Shown here in pieces: positions 15,950 through 24,149 of a stretch of DNA of 37,679 nt. The translations under genes were made by a program, and so were the position numbers. The first letter of the stretch is position 1, and each line of letters starts with the position of its first letter. The notes beneath the pieces were generated by a model that was not told the DNA's origin, made no database searches, and saw nothing but the letters and a program-made list of their open reading frames with translations. Origin of the DNA: Synergistaceae bacterium (lineage in GTDB: Bacteria > Synergistota > Synergistia > Synergistales > Synergistaceae); contig JAISZL010000056.1 in the NCBI GenBank assembly GCA_031269245.1, positions 1-37,679 of the forward strand, given 5' to 3'.

Positions 15950-16861
15950 TCAGGAGAGCGCACGAAGCAGTATCCACATCACGCAGAGGAACGCCGCGAC
16001 CGCGGCGGTCGCGAGGACCATCTGGATTCCCGGCACTTTGAGCTTAAAACCTCTCGGCGGAACGGCCGCGGATGCCATCTTCACCCTCACCCTGGAGGGG
16101 ACCCTGAACGCCCCTGAAACATCGTCGGACAGCTTCAACGCCACGACGGTCTCGCCATCCTCGCCGACATGCACGTCGATTACCTCTCCTGAGACGGTAC
16201 CGTCGAAGTCCCGCGAGGCACCGGTCATCAACTTGTAAAAGACCGAGTCCTCGGGCAGCCGGCAACGGACATCGAAGCCCTTTTCGAGCTCGCTCGCGGC
16301 CACTCCTGACACGGGATCAAGTGCCGGTTCGCACCGCACGAAGACGTCCGTCCCGCGCGGCGCGTCCTCCTCGCGCGAGTCGTCCAGCCCGCCGCCCGCG
16401 TGTTCCGCTTCGTCGCCGCCTGGCTTGGACAAAGCTGGGATCAGCTCGTCCAGACTGGCCTTGTCCGCGTCCATCAGTTCAAGGAACGCTATCGCCTTGA
16501 TCCCGAGGCTAGACGAGCAAAAATATGAGATCTCTCGCTCTATGGACCTGAGGTCGTTCAGTTTTTCGCCGCCCCGAAGGATCCCGGAGTTAAACACGAA
16601 ATCACGCATCTGGCCCTCTAATTTCCTGAAACGCTCAGGATGACCAACAGGCCTCTGCGCACTCACGAGCCGGAGCAGACCGGCCCAGGGGGTGTCCTTG
16701 TCTAATCGGCCGCCGCTGAACCTCACGCCCGCTAACTCCACCGACCCAGAGCCTATGACCGCCACCAGAGCGCCAAAGACCGAGTCCCCGGAGGCGTCCT
16801 TTCCATCTATAACGCACTTCGCCACAAAACACCCGCTTGAAACGTCTCCGTCGTATTCCAT
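15950..16861 (-). CDS. Tail-anchored protein of unknown function (paralogue A)
   Basis: I do not recognise this 303-residue family. It has no signal peptide, an N-terminal beta-like segment (C-F-V-A-K-C-V-I-D-G-K-D), a helical middle with S-I-E-R-E-I-S-Y-F-C and an acidic low-complexity linker around 145-170. A second beta-rich part follows (F-V-R-C-E-P-A-L-D-P-V-S-G-V-A, L-P-E-D-S-V-F-Y-K-L, V-R-V-K-M-A). A single hydrophobic helix lies at the extreme C-terminus, as in tail-anchored proteins with a cytoplasmic body. It is a tandem paralogue of the next gene upstream, 22 nt away. ATG 16861 has no strong ribosome site, but the start aligns with the paralogue. Confidence 0.8.
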   Translation of the reverse strand: MEYDGDVSSGCFVAKCVIDGKDASGDSVFGALVAVIGSGSVELAGVRFSGGRLDKDTPWAGLLRLVSAQRPVGHPERFRKLEGQMRDFVFNSGILRGGEKLNDLRSIEREISYFCSSSLGIKAIAFLELMDADKASLDELIPALSKPGGDEAEHAGGGLDDSREEDAPRGTDVFVRCEPALDPVSGVAASELEKGFDVRCRLPEDSVFYKLMTGASRDFDGTVSGEVIDVHVGEDGETVVALKLSDDVSGAFRVPSRVRVKMASAAVPPRGFKLKVPGIQMVLATAAVAAFLCVMWILLRALS

Positions 16862-16883
16862 CTGAATAAGTAATTTACTCCAA

Positions 16884-17834
16884 TCAGCCGTTGAAGAGGT
16901 AAAACAGCAGAACTATGGTCGAGACCGCCACGATCGTCCCGGCAATCCCCAACACAACCTCGAGCGGCAGATCGCTGAGTTTGAACTTACGCGGCGCGGA
17001 CGCGTTCTTCTCCTCCGCTCTCCGCGCCATCTTGACCCGGACCTTCCCTGGGAACTTCATGACCCCAGAGACGCCGTCAGAGAGGTTGAGGCTGACGGTG
17101 GACGTCCCCAGCTCATTCATAAGTATACCCGTCACCTGCGCGGTGACGATACCGTCAAACTCCCTTATATTTTTTGCCAAGAGCTTGAAAAAAATGGAGT
17201 CCTCTGGCAACTTGCCCAGAACACAATCACCTATCCTGAGCTCGTTCATCGCCACCCCGTTTACCGGGTCCAACACGGGCTCGCAGCGCAGGAAAATTTC
17301 CTCCTTCTCATTGGCATCGTCCGGCGCTTGCCTCGGCGGCGCATCCTCGGACGCCGTGTCTGACGAGGGTGTGCACTGTGTAGCCGCGTCCTCAGCGTTG
17401 CGCTTGGAGAACTCGAAAAGTTGAAGGTCCTCATCCGAGGCATCCTTATAATCTATGAACGAAACCGCCTTGAGGTGAAGGTTCTCCATGCAGTACCTGC
17501 TGATGGCCTGCTCGGCCTGCTTGGCGTTGTGGTTCTTCGCGACGCCGTTCAGCACCATGCTGCGCTCGAGATACTTGCAGACCTCCTCCTCGTGGTGCGT
17601 CACCGAAGGGTCCCTGTCCGTCAGCCTCTTCTCCTCTGTGTGGAGCAGGAGGATATCATCCCACCCCAGAGACTTCGGTGACTCCTCCAGCGAGAACATG
17701 ACGCTAAGGTACTTCGTGTCCCTTCTCGACACCACGCCGAGAAACGTGCCGTACCACGTCTGACCCTTGTCGTCCTTGGCGTCGATGAACCCCTTCAATA
17801 TGATGAAAACCTGAACATTCAAGTCTAAGTCCAT
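16884..17834 (-). CDS. Tail-anchored protein of unknown function (paralogue B)
   Basis: The 316-residue paralogue of the adjacent gene shares the order of blocks: V-F-I-I-L-K-G-F-I-D-A-K-D at the N-terminus, A-I-S-R-Y-C in the helical part, then an acidic Ser/Asp/Glu-rich linker. After that come F-L-R-C-E-P-V-L-D-P-V-N-G-V-A, L-P-E-D-S-I-F-F-K-L, L-S-D-G-V-S-G-V and V-R-V-K-M-A. A basic stretch precedes the C-terminal helix (V-V-L-G-I-A-G-T-I-V-A-V-S-T-I-V-L-L-F). ATG 17834 has AGAGGAG 7 nt upstream. It heads a run leading to rmuC and folE2. A TATAGT hexamer on the - strand at 17878-17883 could be its -10 box, at the edge of the integrase relic; the -35 is weak. No function is assigned. Confidence 0.82.
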   Translation of the reverse strand: MDLDLNVQVFIILKGFIDAKDDKGQTWYGTFLGVVSRRDTKYLSVMFSLEESPKSLGWDDILLLHTEEKRLTDRDPSVTHHEEEVCKYLERSMVLNGVAKNHNAKQAEQAISRYCMENLHLKAVSFIDYKDASDEDLQLFEFSKRNAEDAATQCTPSSDTASEDAPPRQAPDDANEKEEIFLRCEPVLDPVNGVAMNELRIGDCVLGKLPEDSIFFKLLAKNIREFDGIVTAQVTGILMNELGTSTVSLNLSDGVSGVMKFPGKVRVKMARRAEEKNASAPRKFKLSDLPLEVVLGIAGTIVAVSTIVLLFYLFNG

Positions 17835-17890
17835 ACGGATACTCCTCTCTTAGAGTCTTGGCTCCGTCTACGACTCCACTATACTACTGC

Positions 17891-18022
17891 ACTCCCGCCG
17901 CGAAAGCAATCGACAAAGGAATACCGATAGAACAGGTTCAACGATTGCTCGGACATGTTAAAATTGACAAAACAACGCGCTATGCGATGATCAATAATGC
18001 GAACGTCGGAAATTATCGATAA
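17891..18022 (+). pseudogene. Tyrosine recombinase (phage-type integrase) C-terminal relic
   Basis: Translated on the + strand this stretch reads A-K-A-I-D-K-G-I-P-I-E-Q-V-Q-R-L-L-G-H-V-K-I, then T-T-R-Y-A-M-I-N. This is the last part of the XerC/integrase catalytic domain, with the L-L-G-H box (catalytic His) and the T-T-x-x-Y nucleophile Tyr. It then stops at TAA 18020-18022; the typical ending K-Y-L-G continues in another frame, so a frameshift is likely. No N-terminal or Arg-I region is present upstream, where the - strand operon starts. It marks a past mobile element between two chromosomal operons. Confidence 0.75.
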
Positions 18023-18074
18023 GTATCTTGGATGGACAGTTCGCCGGACATCAAGCGGAGTGACTGGAGGGGCG

Positions 18075-19325
18075 ATGGTCTTCATGGGGAAATTCGACAG
18101 ATATTTCGACGACGACGCGCATGAGGAGCGCGAGCGCCTGGGTGCCCCGGCACGGCGCGGCGTCCTCACCGGCGGAGTCTCGGGTCTCCCTCCCGGCGAA
18201 TGGGTCGGCGACGGAGTTTACCTCATGGAGGCGCTCTACAGACTGGGCTCACCATATGGCGCCGGGACGATGGGCAACCCCGACGAGATGGAGACCATGC
18301 GGCACCTAGGCGCGTCGGGAACCTCGGTCTTCCTGGATCTGGAGACCACTGGCCTCTCCGGGGGCACTGGGACATACGCGTTCCTGTGCGGCATCGGCAC
18401 GGTGCGCGGCGATTTTTTCAAGGTGTCCCAATTCTTCCTGGAGAGCCCGGCCTGCGAGGCGCGATGGCTTGACGCCGTCGACTCGTCGATACCGCCTCAC
18501 GCGTGCCTCGTGACGTACAACGGCCGGACGTTCGACCTGCCGCTCCTCCGCACGCGGCACATCATGACGCGCAAAACGCCGCACTGGAGGGATCTCCCCC
18601 ACATCGACCTGCTTCACCTCTCCCGGAGGCTCTACAGGGGGTATCTCGAATCCTGCTCGCTGGGGAGCGTCGAGAGGAACGTGCTGCGGCTCGAGCGCGG
18701 CTCGCGTGACATACCCGGAGCTTTGATACCGGCGCTTTACACACGCTACCTGCAGTCGCGCGACGCCTCGGAGCTCGGCGGGGTGTTCTACCACAACGAG
18801 CTCGACATAGCGTCGCTGGCCTCGCTCTACTGCCACATAGCCCGCGTACTGGACGGTGCCGCCGGGGACCGCGGGGAGCTGCTGCGGGCTGGGGACATAT
18901 GGCATCGCCTCGGGCACGGCGACAGGGCGGCACTGCTGTGGAACATGGCGTGCCTGCCTCCCGAACCCCACGTGGACGCGATGTTCCGCAGGGCGCGGCG
19001 TTCTAAAAAAAACAACGATTTTGCCTCCGCCCGCGACGACCTCCTGTACGTCCTGCGCGGGCTTCGCGGCGGAGGGCGCCGCTCCGCGGACGGCATCTCC
19101 GAGCTGGACGTGCTGGAGGAGCTCGCGAAACTGGAGGAGCATCGCTTCAAATCGCCTGAGCGCGCGCTTGAGCACGTCGAGGCCGCCGCCGCGTGGCTCA
19201 GGTCGAACGGGTTCATGCTGGGGCGGGAGAGGGCGGCGTGGATTAAATCTATGGAGCACCGCGGGAAACGGCTCATCAAAAAAATACGCGCCGAACGCGC
19301 GTCAGAGGAGTTGCGCCATGACTGA
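18075..19325 (+). CDS. YprB/MrfB-like DEDD-family exonuclease
   Basis: The 416-residue protein has an RNase H-like exonuclease fold. The first metal motif is V-F-L-D-L-E-T-T-G-L-S-G-G-T-G-T-Y (D88, E90), the second Y-N-G-R-T-F-D-L-P-L-L, and the last H-N-E-L-D-I-A-S-L-A, as in the DEDD family. The C-terminal third has TPR-like helices (H-R-L-G-H-G-D-R-A-A-L-L-W and R-S-K-K-N-N-D-F). The length equals B. subtilis MrfB (YprB), which acts with the helicase MrfA in excision of mitomycin C lesions; an MrfA-like gene lies at 24150. GGAGGGG at 18066-18072 serves ATG 18075 (4 nt from GGAGG) or ATG 18084. The 3' end overlaps the MFS gene by 8 nt. Confidence 0.8.
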   Translation: MVFMGKFDRYFDDDAHEERERLGAPARRGVLTGGVSGLPPGEWVGDGVYLMEALYRLGSPYGAGTMGNPDEMETMRHLGASGTSVFLDLETTGLSGGTGTYAFLCGIGTVRGDFFKVSQFFLESPACEARWLDAVDSSIPPHACLVTYNGRTFDLPLLRTRHIMTRKTPHWRDLPHIDLLHLSRRLYRGYLESCSLGSVERNVLRLERGSRDIPGALIPALYTRYLQSRDASELGGVFYHNELDIASLASLYCHIARVLDGAAGDRGELLRAGDIWHRLGHGDRAALLWNMACLPPEPHVDAMFRRARRSKKNNDFASARDDLLYVLRGLRGGGRRSADGISELDVLEELAKLEEHRFKSPERALEHVEAAAAWLRSNGFMLGRERAAWIKSMEHRGKRLIKKIRAERASEELRHD

Positions 19326-20505
19326 GGCTGGAAAAACAATCTCGTCGGGGAACGCGGCGCTTCTCGCCTCGATTTTCCTGCCGCTCTACGCGATCTACTG
19401 CATGGAGCAGGTCTACTTCGTATACGGCAACGTCCTGCGGGATTACGGTTTCCCCCCGCAGGACATAGGGTGGCTGCTGGGCTCGTACTTCGTGACGATA
19501 ATGCTCTCGCGGCCCGTGGCGAGCTGGATGCTGGAGAACCTCGGCACAAGCCGCACCATGGCCGTGGCCAGCGCGGCGGGCTTCATAGGCTGTTCCATGC
19601 TGTTGGTGTTCAGGGGCCTGTACCCGCTCTTAGCCGGAAGGATCCTCTCCGGCGTCTCGTTCGGCGTCTTCACGACGGGGATCTTCTCATATCAGGCCAG
19701 CGCGGTCACGGAGAAGATGCGCGGCGCCTCGTTCGCGATCACGGTGAGCGGGGGGATGCTGCCAATGGCGACCGTGACGCCCCTCGGCGAGTGGCTGCTC
19801 ATCAACTCGCACGAGAGGATATATTTGACCATAGGGCCTGCCGCGTGCGTCATCTGTTACTTCCTGGGAAAGAGGCTGGGGGCTCGAAAAATCGCCTCCG
19901 GCGAGCAGCCGGAAGCGTGGGGCGGTTACAGGGACCTAATCTCGTTTCGCCCATACTTAGCACTCGTCATAACCGCCACGATCGTGTCGCTCGTAGACGC
20001 CGCTACGGTCTCCATGTCGCTCCTGGCGTCCGAGCGCCAGCTCGTCGCGTCATATTTCCTGGCCAGTTCCTCAGTGGCGGCAGTCATCTTCCGGCTCTGC
20101 TGCGCGGGCGTTTTGAACAGGCTGCCGCGCTCGGCCTGCCTCGCTCCGTGCGGGATACTGATGGGCTGCTCGCTGCTAGCTATAGCGATGGCGCCCTCCA
20201 ACACCTCGTTTCTGATATTCGGCGCCGCGTTCGGGATCGGCATAGGCGCGGCGTTCCCCATCTTCCTCGCGGCCACGAGCGACGTCCTCCCGCCGTCGCT
20301 CAGGCCTAAGGGCACCGCCTGCGCGCTCTTCCTGTACGACTTCGGCTGGTTCGTCACGCCCCTTCTCGTGGGCTACGCGACGCCCGTCTTCGGCATCGCC
20401 TGGACGTTCAGGTTCCTGGCGCTTGCGGCACTCCTTGCCCTGGGTTCCCTAACGGCGCTCTATTGGGCGCCGTCATACCTCAAAGGCCGCCGCGTCGGAG
20501 CGTAA
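19318..20505 (+). CDS. MFS transporter
   Basis: The 395-residue major facilitator superfamily protein has about twelve membrane segments. The N-terminal half includes V-Y-G-N-V-L-R-D-Y-G and a G-x-L-S-G-V-S-F-G stretch. The loop between helices 2 and 3 reads R-P-V-A-S-W-M-L-E-N-L-G-T-S-R, in the position of MFS motif A. The central loop carries K-R-L-G-A-R-K. Near the C-terminus are S-L-R-P-K-G-T-A and L-Y-D-F-G-W-F-V-T-P-L. Substrate unknown; sugar, drug or metallophore export are all possible. Its ATG lies inside the end of the exonuclease gene (ATGACTGA), so the two are co-translated, though a functional link is not obvious. A palindromic repeat follows 5 bases after its stop. Confidence 0.85.
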   Translation: MTEAGKTISSGNAALLASIFLPLYAIYCMEQVYFVYGNVLRDYGFPPQDIGWLLGSYFVTIMLSRPVASWMLENLGTSRTMAVASAAGFIGCSMLLVFRGLYPLLAGRILSGVSFGVFTTGIFSYQASAVTEKMRGASFAITVSGGMLPMATVTPLGEWLLINSHERIYLTIGPAACVICYFLGKRLGARKIASGEQPEAWGGYRDLISFRPYLALVITATIVSLVDAATVSMSLLASERQLVASYFLASSSVAAVIFRLCCAGVLNRLPRSACLAPCGILMGCSLLAIAMAPSNTSFLIFGAAFGIGIGAAFPIFLAATSDVLPPSLRPKGTACALFLYDFGWFVTPLLVGYATPVFGIAWTFRFLALAALLALGSLTALYWAPSYLKGRRVGA

Positions 20506-20510
20506 AGTGT

Positions 20511-20573
20511 AAAACCCCCCGCAAAGGGTCCAGGGAGCTAGCTCCCTGGCGGGCGTGGGCAGAGCCCGTGGTT
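20511..20573. repeat. GC-rich palindromic hairpin element with a 20-bp perfect palindrome
   Basis: CCAGGGAGCTAGCTCCCTGG (20530-20549) is a perfect palindrome, flanked by CCCCCCGC on the left and GGGCGTGGGCAGAGCCC on the right, with AAACC and GGTTT at the outer ends. It lies between the MFS gene and the promoter of the next gene. The layout (outer arms, inner palindrome, GGGCAGAGCCC) parallels 36193-36275. It could end transcription of the MFS gene, but no U-run is present. Confidence 0.65.
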
Positions 20574-20584
20574 TGAGAACGCGA

Positions 20585-20613
20585 TTGACCTAGAAATACC
20601 GAGGCGATATACT
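20585..20613 (+). promoter_or_regulatory. Sigma70-type promoter of the phosphohexomutase gene
   Basis: TTGACC (20585-20590) and TATACT (20608-20613) are separated by exactly 17 bases. Each differs from consensus at one position. The start codon is 42 bases beyond the -10 box. Confidence 0.7.
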
Positions 20614-20655
20614 GCGAATCACAGGCATAAAAACACACTGGGGGGAAGCGTTCGC

Positions 20656-22053
20656 ATGACAGCTAAAGCGCCGGAGGTCAAGCCTCACATTTTCAGGGAG
20701 TACGACATAAGGGGGTTGGCCGACGCCGAGCTGGGCGACGGGACCGTCACCGCCATCGGAATGGCGTATGGCACATACCTCGCTAACTTCGGGATATCAA
20801 CGGCCACGGTTGGCGGCGACGCGAGGATATCGACCCCGCGCATCAAGACCGCCGTGATTGAGGGCCTGCGGAGGGCGGGCGTATCCGTCATAGACATCGG
20901 CATGTGCTCCTCCCCCACCTTCTACTGGAGCCTCTATCACTTCGGCGTGGACGGCGGCGTGATGGTGACCGGCAGCCACAACCCGCCGGAGTTCAACGGG
21001 CTCAAACTGGCCCGAGGCAAATCCACGATATGGGGGGACGACATACAGGAGATATACAGGACAATCAGCGAGGGCAGGACCGTGGAGCCGCCATCGAGGG
21101 GAACCCTCCGCTCGGAGGACATATCCGACGCCTACACCGATATGCTCGTCTCGAAGATCGAGCTTGGCCCTCGCAAGCTCAAGGTCGCGCTGGACTCGGG
21201 CAACGGGACCGGGGGTATGTACGCGCCAAGATTCGCCCGCGCCATAGGGTGCGACGTGATAGAGCTGTTCAGCGAGCCGGACGGGCGCTTCCCGAACCAC
21301 CACCCCGACCCTACGAAGCGCCCGTACCTGACGTCCCTCATAGAGTCGGTGCGGGAGAACGGCACCGACTTGGGCATCGGCTTCGACGGCGACTCGGACC
21401 GCATCGGGGTCGTGGATGACAAGGGCCGCATGCTCTTCGGGGACCAGCTCATGCTGATATTCTGGCGGGAGATACTCCCCAAGAACCCCGGCGCCGCTGT
21501 CATAGTGGAGATAAAGAGCTCGATGATGCTCCCTGAGGAGACCGCGCGGCTCGGGGGCAAACCCATGTGGTGGAAGTCCGGGCACTCCCTCGTGAAGGCC
21601 AAGATGCGCGAGGAGAACGCGCTCTTCTCGGGCGAGGTGTCGGGCCACATGTTCTTCGCGGATGAGTTCTACGGCTTCGACGACGCCTTCTACGCCGCCG
21701 GCAGGCTGCTCCGCATCCTCTCCAACACGGACAAAAAGCTCTCTGACATCGTGGATGAGATGCCGTCCTACCCGTCCACCGCCGAGACGCGCTTCGCCTG
21801 CCCGGACGACATGAAGTTCGAGGTCGTCCGGCGCGTGAGGGAGGCCGCGGTGAGGGACATGGAGACCATAACGGTCGACGGGGTTCGGATAGTGCGCGAG
21901 AACGGATGGGGGCTCCTGCGGGCGTCCAACACCCAGCCGGTCTTGGTCGCCCGCGCGGAGGGGAGGAGCCAGCGCGACCTGGACGAGATGGCCTCCGACA
22001 TGAAGCGCAGGATAAGGGACGCCGGCGGCCCGGATTTCGAGTGGGAGTATTGA
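20656..22053 (+). CDS. Phosphomannomutase/phosphoglucomutase
   Basis: The 465-residue alpha-D-phosphohexomutase interconverts hexose 1- and 6-phosphates and supplies activated sugars for surface polysaccharides. F-R-E-Y-D-I-R-G is the N-terminal signature. V-T-G-S-H-N-P-P-E-F-N-G holds the phosphoserine. G-F-D-G-D-S-D-R-I-G-V binds Mg2+. G-E-V-S-G-H-M-F-F is the sugar-specificity loop. R-A-S-N-T-Q-P-V-L-V-A-R binds phosphate. The S-G-H-M-F-F loop and overall layout match the PMM/PGM group (AlgC-like) better than GlmM. GGGGGGAAG precedes ATG 20656 and a good promoter lies upstream, so it is probably transcribed alone. Confidence 0.9.
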   Translation: MTAKAPEVKPHIFREYDIRGLADAELGDGTVTAIGMAYGTYLANFGISTATVGGDARISTPRIKTAVIEGLRRAGVSVIDIGMCSSPTFYWSLYHFGVDGGVMVTGSHNPPEFNGLKLARGKSTIWGDDIQEIYRTISEGRTVEPPSRGTLRSEDISDAYTDMLVSKIELGPRKLKVALDSGNGTGGMYAPRFARAIGCDVIELFSEPDGRFPNHHPDPTKRPYLTSLIESVRENGTDLGIGFDGDSDRIGVVDDKGRMLFGDQLMLIFWREILPKNPGAAVIVEIKSSMMLPEETARLGGKPMWWKSGHSLVKAKMREENALFSGEVSGHMFFADEFYGFDDAFYAAGRLLRILSNTDKKLSDIVDEMPSYPSTAETRFACPDDMKFEVVRRVREAAVRDMETITVDGVRIVRENGWGLLRASNTQPVLVARAEGRSQRDLDEMASDMKRRIRDAGGPDFEWEY

Positions 22054-22116
22054 CACCGGCTCACGGCCGCAAGCAAAGGCGTCAAAAGATTTTGACGATG
22101 AGGCGCTTTTTAACAA

Positions 22117-22212
22117 TTTGAAATCAAAGACCTAAAGGGTGAAGCGTTAAAACAGGTTCGGTCAACCGCTCAGCCATATCAAAAACAGCCTGCTGATCGC
22201 GAATTGGTATCG
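22117..22212 (+). repeat. Dispersed intergenic repeat, copy 2 (with a 40-base insertion)
   Basis: TTGAAATCAAAGACCTAAAG, GGTGAAGCGTTAAAACA and, after about 40 extra bases, ACAGCCTG and GCGAATTGGTATC match 5256-5309 in order. A partial core, GTCAAAAGATTTTGAC, sits just upstream at 22081-22096. The whole gap 22054-22249 has no gene; it separates convergent genes. Confidence 0.65.
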
Positions 22213-22249
22213 CGAAATCGCTGGGACACGGTGCGGCGGCGAAACTTCT

Positions 22250-23137
22250 CTATGCCTCGCGCCCCCTGTAAAGTTTGTAAAGCCCCTGCGTTCCGTCCTC
22301 AGCCCCGCCGGACTCCGCGAGGCGTCTGTATTGCTCCAGCGCCGCGTCGAGCCCCTTCAGGCTCAAGCCGGCGGACGCGGCGGATTCGCCGGCGAGCGCC
22401 ATGTCCTTGACGAAGTGCTTCACGAAGAACCCCGGCGCGAAGTCGCCCTTCAGGATGCGCGGCCCGTAGTTGGAGAGGCTCCAGCTTCCGGCCGCCCCCG
22501 ACGATACGCACTCTATGAGCGCCGCCGCGTCCAGGCCGGACTTCTCCGCATAAGCCAGCCCTTCGCAGACCCCCAGCATCGTCCCGGCTATGATTATCTG
22601 GTTCGCGAGCTTCGCGGTCTGGCCGCTCCCCGCCGGGCCGAAGCGCTCGATGTTTTTGCCCATGACCCTGAAGAGGGGAAGGGCCCGCTCGTAATCGGCC
22701 TCGTCGCCCCCGAACAGGATAGACAGCGTCCCGTCCCGCGCACCCCTGTCGCCGCCAGTCACGGGCGCGTCGCACGCGCTGACGCCCCTGGCGCGTGCCG
22801 CCTCGTATATTCCGGCCGCGAGTTCGCGGCTGGAGGTCGTCATATCTATCAGGAGAGCGCCAACGCGGGCGCGCTCGACGATCCCCCCCGGCGACAGGTA
22901 TATCTCCTCGACGTCCTTTGGGAAGCCCACCATCGTTATCACGACGTCGCTCGCGGCAGACACGTCCCCAGGGCTCGCCATGAGCTCGGCCCCGCGATCC
23001 GCTAGAACCCGGCACTTCGACGCGGAGCGGTTGTGCACGCGCAGTTTATACCCCGCGTCCATCAGATGCCCCGCCATCGCGCCGCCCATGACGCCGATGC
23101 CTATAAAACCGACACTGGGAAGGGCCTCGCCCGTCAC
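22250..23137 (-). CDS. NAD(P)-dependent beta-hydroxyacid dehydrogenase (HIBADH/GarR family)
   Basis: The 295-residue protein has the family's Rossmann loop V-G-F-I-G-I-G-V-M-G (9-18). The substrate-binding segment D-A-P-V-T-G-G-D-R-G-A-R-D-G-T-L-S comes next (usual form D-A-P-V-S-G-G). The catalytic Lys lies in A-K-L-A-N-Q, followed by the all-helical C-terminal domain. Family members oxidise 3-hydroxyisobutyrate or reduce tartronate semialdehyde, succinic semialdehyde or glyoxylate; the actual substrate cannot be read from sequence. It starts with GTG 23137, which overlaps the stop of the upstream gene (GTGA), so the two are translationally coupled. The Asn of the usual K-x-x-N-N pair is N-Q here. 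Confidence 0.88.
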   Translation of the reverse strand: MTGEALPSVGFIGIGVMGGAMAGHLMDAGYKLRVHNRSASKCRVLADRGAELMASPGDVSAASDVVITMVGFPKDVEEIYLSPGGIVERARVGALLIDMTTSSRELAAGIYEAARARGVSACDAPVTGGDRGARDGTLSILFGGDEADYERALPLFRVMGKNIERFGPAGSGQTAKLANQIIIAGTMLGVCEGLAYAEKSGLDAAALIECVSSGAAGSWSLSNYGPRILKGDFAPGFFVKHFVKDMALAGESAASAGLSLKGLDAALEQYRRLAESGGAEDGTQGLYKLYRGREA

Positions 23138-23991
23138 CTGCGGACTCCCCTCAGTTCGAGGGACTTCTGCATGTCGAGAAGGGCCGCGTGCTGTGCCCGC
23201 AATCTCCCTATCTCGTCCCTCAGCCTGAGCTGCTCGCCCTCGATCCGCTCCGGGTCCTCCAGCATCTCGAGCCACTCGAACACTGGCTGTTCCCTGACGC
23301 TCGCTATCTTGTCCTTCACGAGCGCTATCCTGTCATCCAGTTCCTCGCGCTTTCTCCTCATGGCGCCCATGTCGCTCGGGAGATCGTACCCGTCGGGATA
23401 GTCGTCCGACATCATGAGAAGCGCCTTGAGGTGGAAGAGGTCCCCGGAGACGTAAGCCTGGTGAACGCTCGGCCAGAAGGCCATCGCCTCCTCGCTCAGA
23501 TCGAGGTTGATCTCGGGGTTGAGCTTGCGCGAGAGCTGGCGGTAGACGAGGCGGACCTCCTCTGAGTCCTCGGCCTCGGCCAACGACGAAAACCTGGCCT
23601 TGGCCCCCTCTATCTGAGATATCTCGTGGAGCAGGCGATTGTCCCACTCCTTGAACTCCCTGTCTATGCGGTAATTCAAAACCTCCTCGTGCGTCAGGTC
23701 CCCCCTGTCGATGCCGGCGCGGAGCAACGCTATCTTGCGGCGCGCTTTCATGACACCCACCTTGAGCTGCAAAAGCTCCACGCGCAGAGTACCCACTTTT
23801 ATGAGATAATTCGTACGAGTCCTTGGGATAACGACCCTGTTGATGTGCTCCAATTCCTCCAAGAGGGACGCCAACTCGCCGCGCAGCGCGCTGAGCTCCA
23901 GATAGAGCGAGTCGAAGTCACCCGGGAAATAGTCGCCGTAGGGCGCGTCGCCCCTGTGGCCGTCGTCTGATACGTCTTTGAACTGGCCCAT
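23134..23991 (-). CDS. Coiled-coil protein with a degenerate J-domain-like segment
   Basis: The 285-residue protein has no signal peptide. Residues 25-135 are a strongly helical coiled coil (L-S-A-L-R-G-E-L-A-S-L-L-E-E-L-E). A segment near 145-190 (V-R-L-V-Y-R-Q-L-S-R-K-L-N-P-E-I-N-L-D, then F-W-P-S-V-H-Q-A-Y-V-S-G-D) resembles J-domain helices II and III. The HPD tripeptide needed to stimulate Hsp70 is N-P-E here. A second coiled coil (205-275) ends the protein. Similar coiled-coil plus J-like proteins occur in clostridia. ATG 23991 has AAGGAG 8 nt upstream. The gene overlaps the dehydrogenase start. Role unknown; scaffold or non-canonical co-chaperone are guesses. Confidence 0.78.
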   Translation of the reverse strand: MGQFKDVSDDGHRGDAPYGDYFPGDFDSLYLELSALRGELASLLEELEHINRVVIPRTRTNYLIKVGTLRVELLQLKVGVMKARRKIALLRAGIDRGDLTHEEVLNYRIDREFKEWDNRLLHEISQIEGAKARFSSLAEAEDSEEVRLVYRQLSRKLNPEINLDLSEEAMAFWPSVHQAYVSGDLFHLKALLMMSDDYPDGYDLPSDMGAMRRKREELDDRIALVKDKIASVREQPVFEWLEMLEDPERIEGEQLRLRDEIGRLRAQHAALLDMQKSLELRGVRR

Positions 23992-24095
23992 AATCCCGCT
24001 CCTTTGGCGTAAGCAATCGCGAAAATATCACTTTATGTTATTTTACACCATAACTACTGAATAAAATCAAGTGAATATGCCGGCGCAAAAGAAGA

Positions 24096-24101
24096 TATAA
24101 T
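24096..24101 (+). promoter_or_regulatory. Possible -10 box (TATAAT) of the helicase gene
   Basis: A consensus TATAAT lies 48 bases before the start codon in an AT-rich divergent spacer (23992-24149). No good -35 hexamer is seen at 16-18 bases, so the call rests on the -10 alone. Confidence 0.35.
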
Positions 24102-24149
24102 ATCTTTAATAGCTTAGAATGGCTTTTTTATGACGGGGGTATCGAAGAC

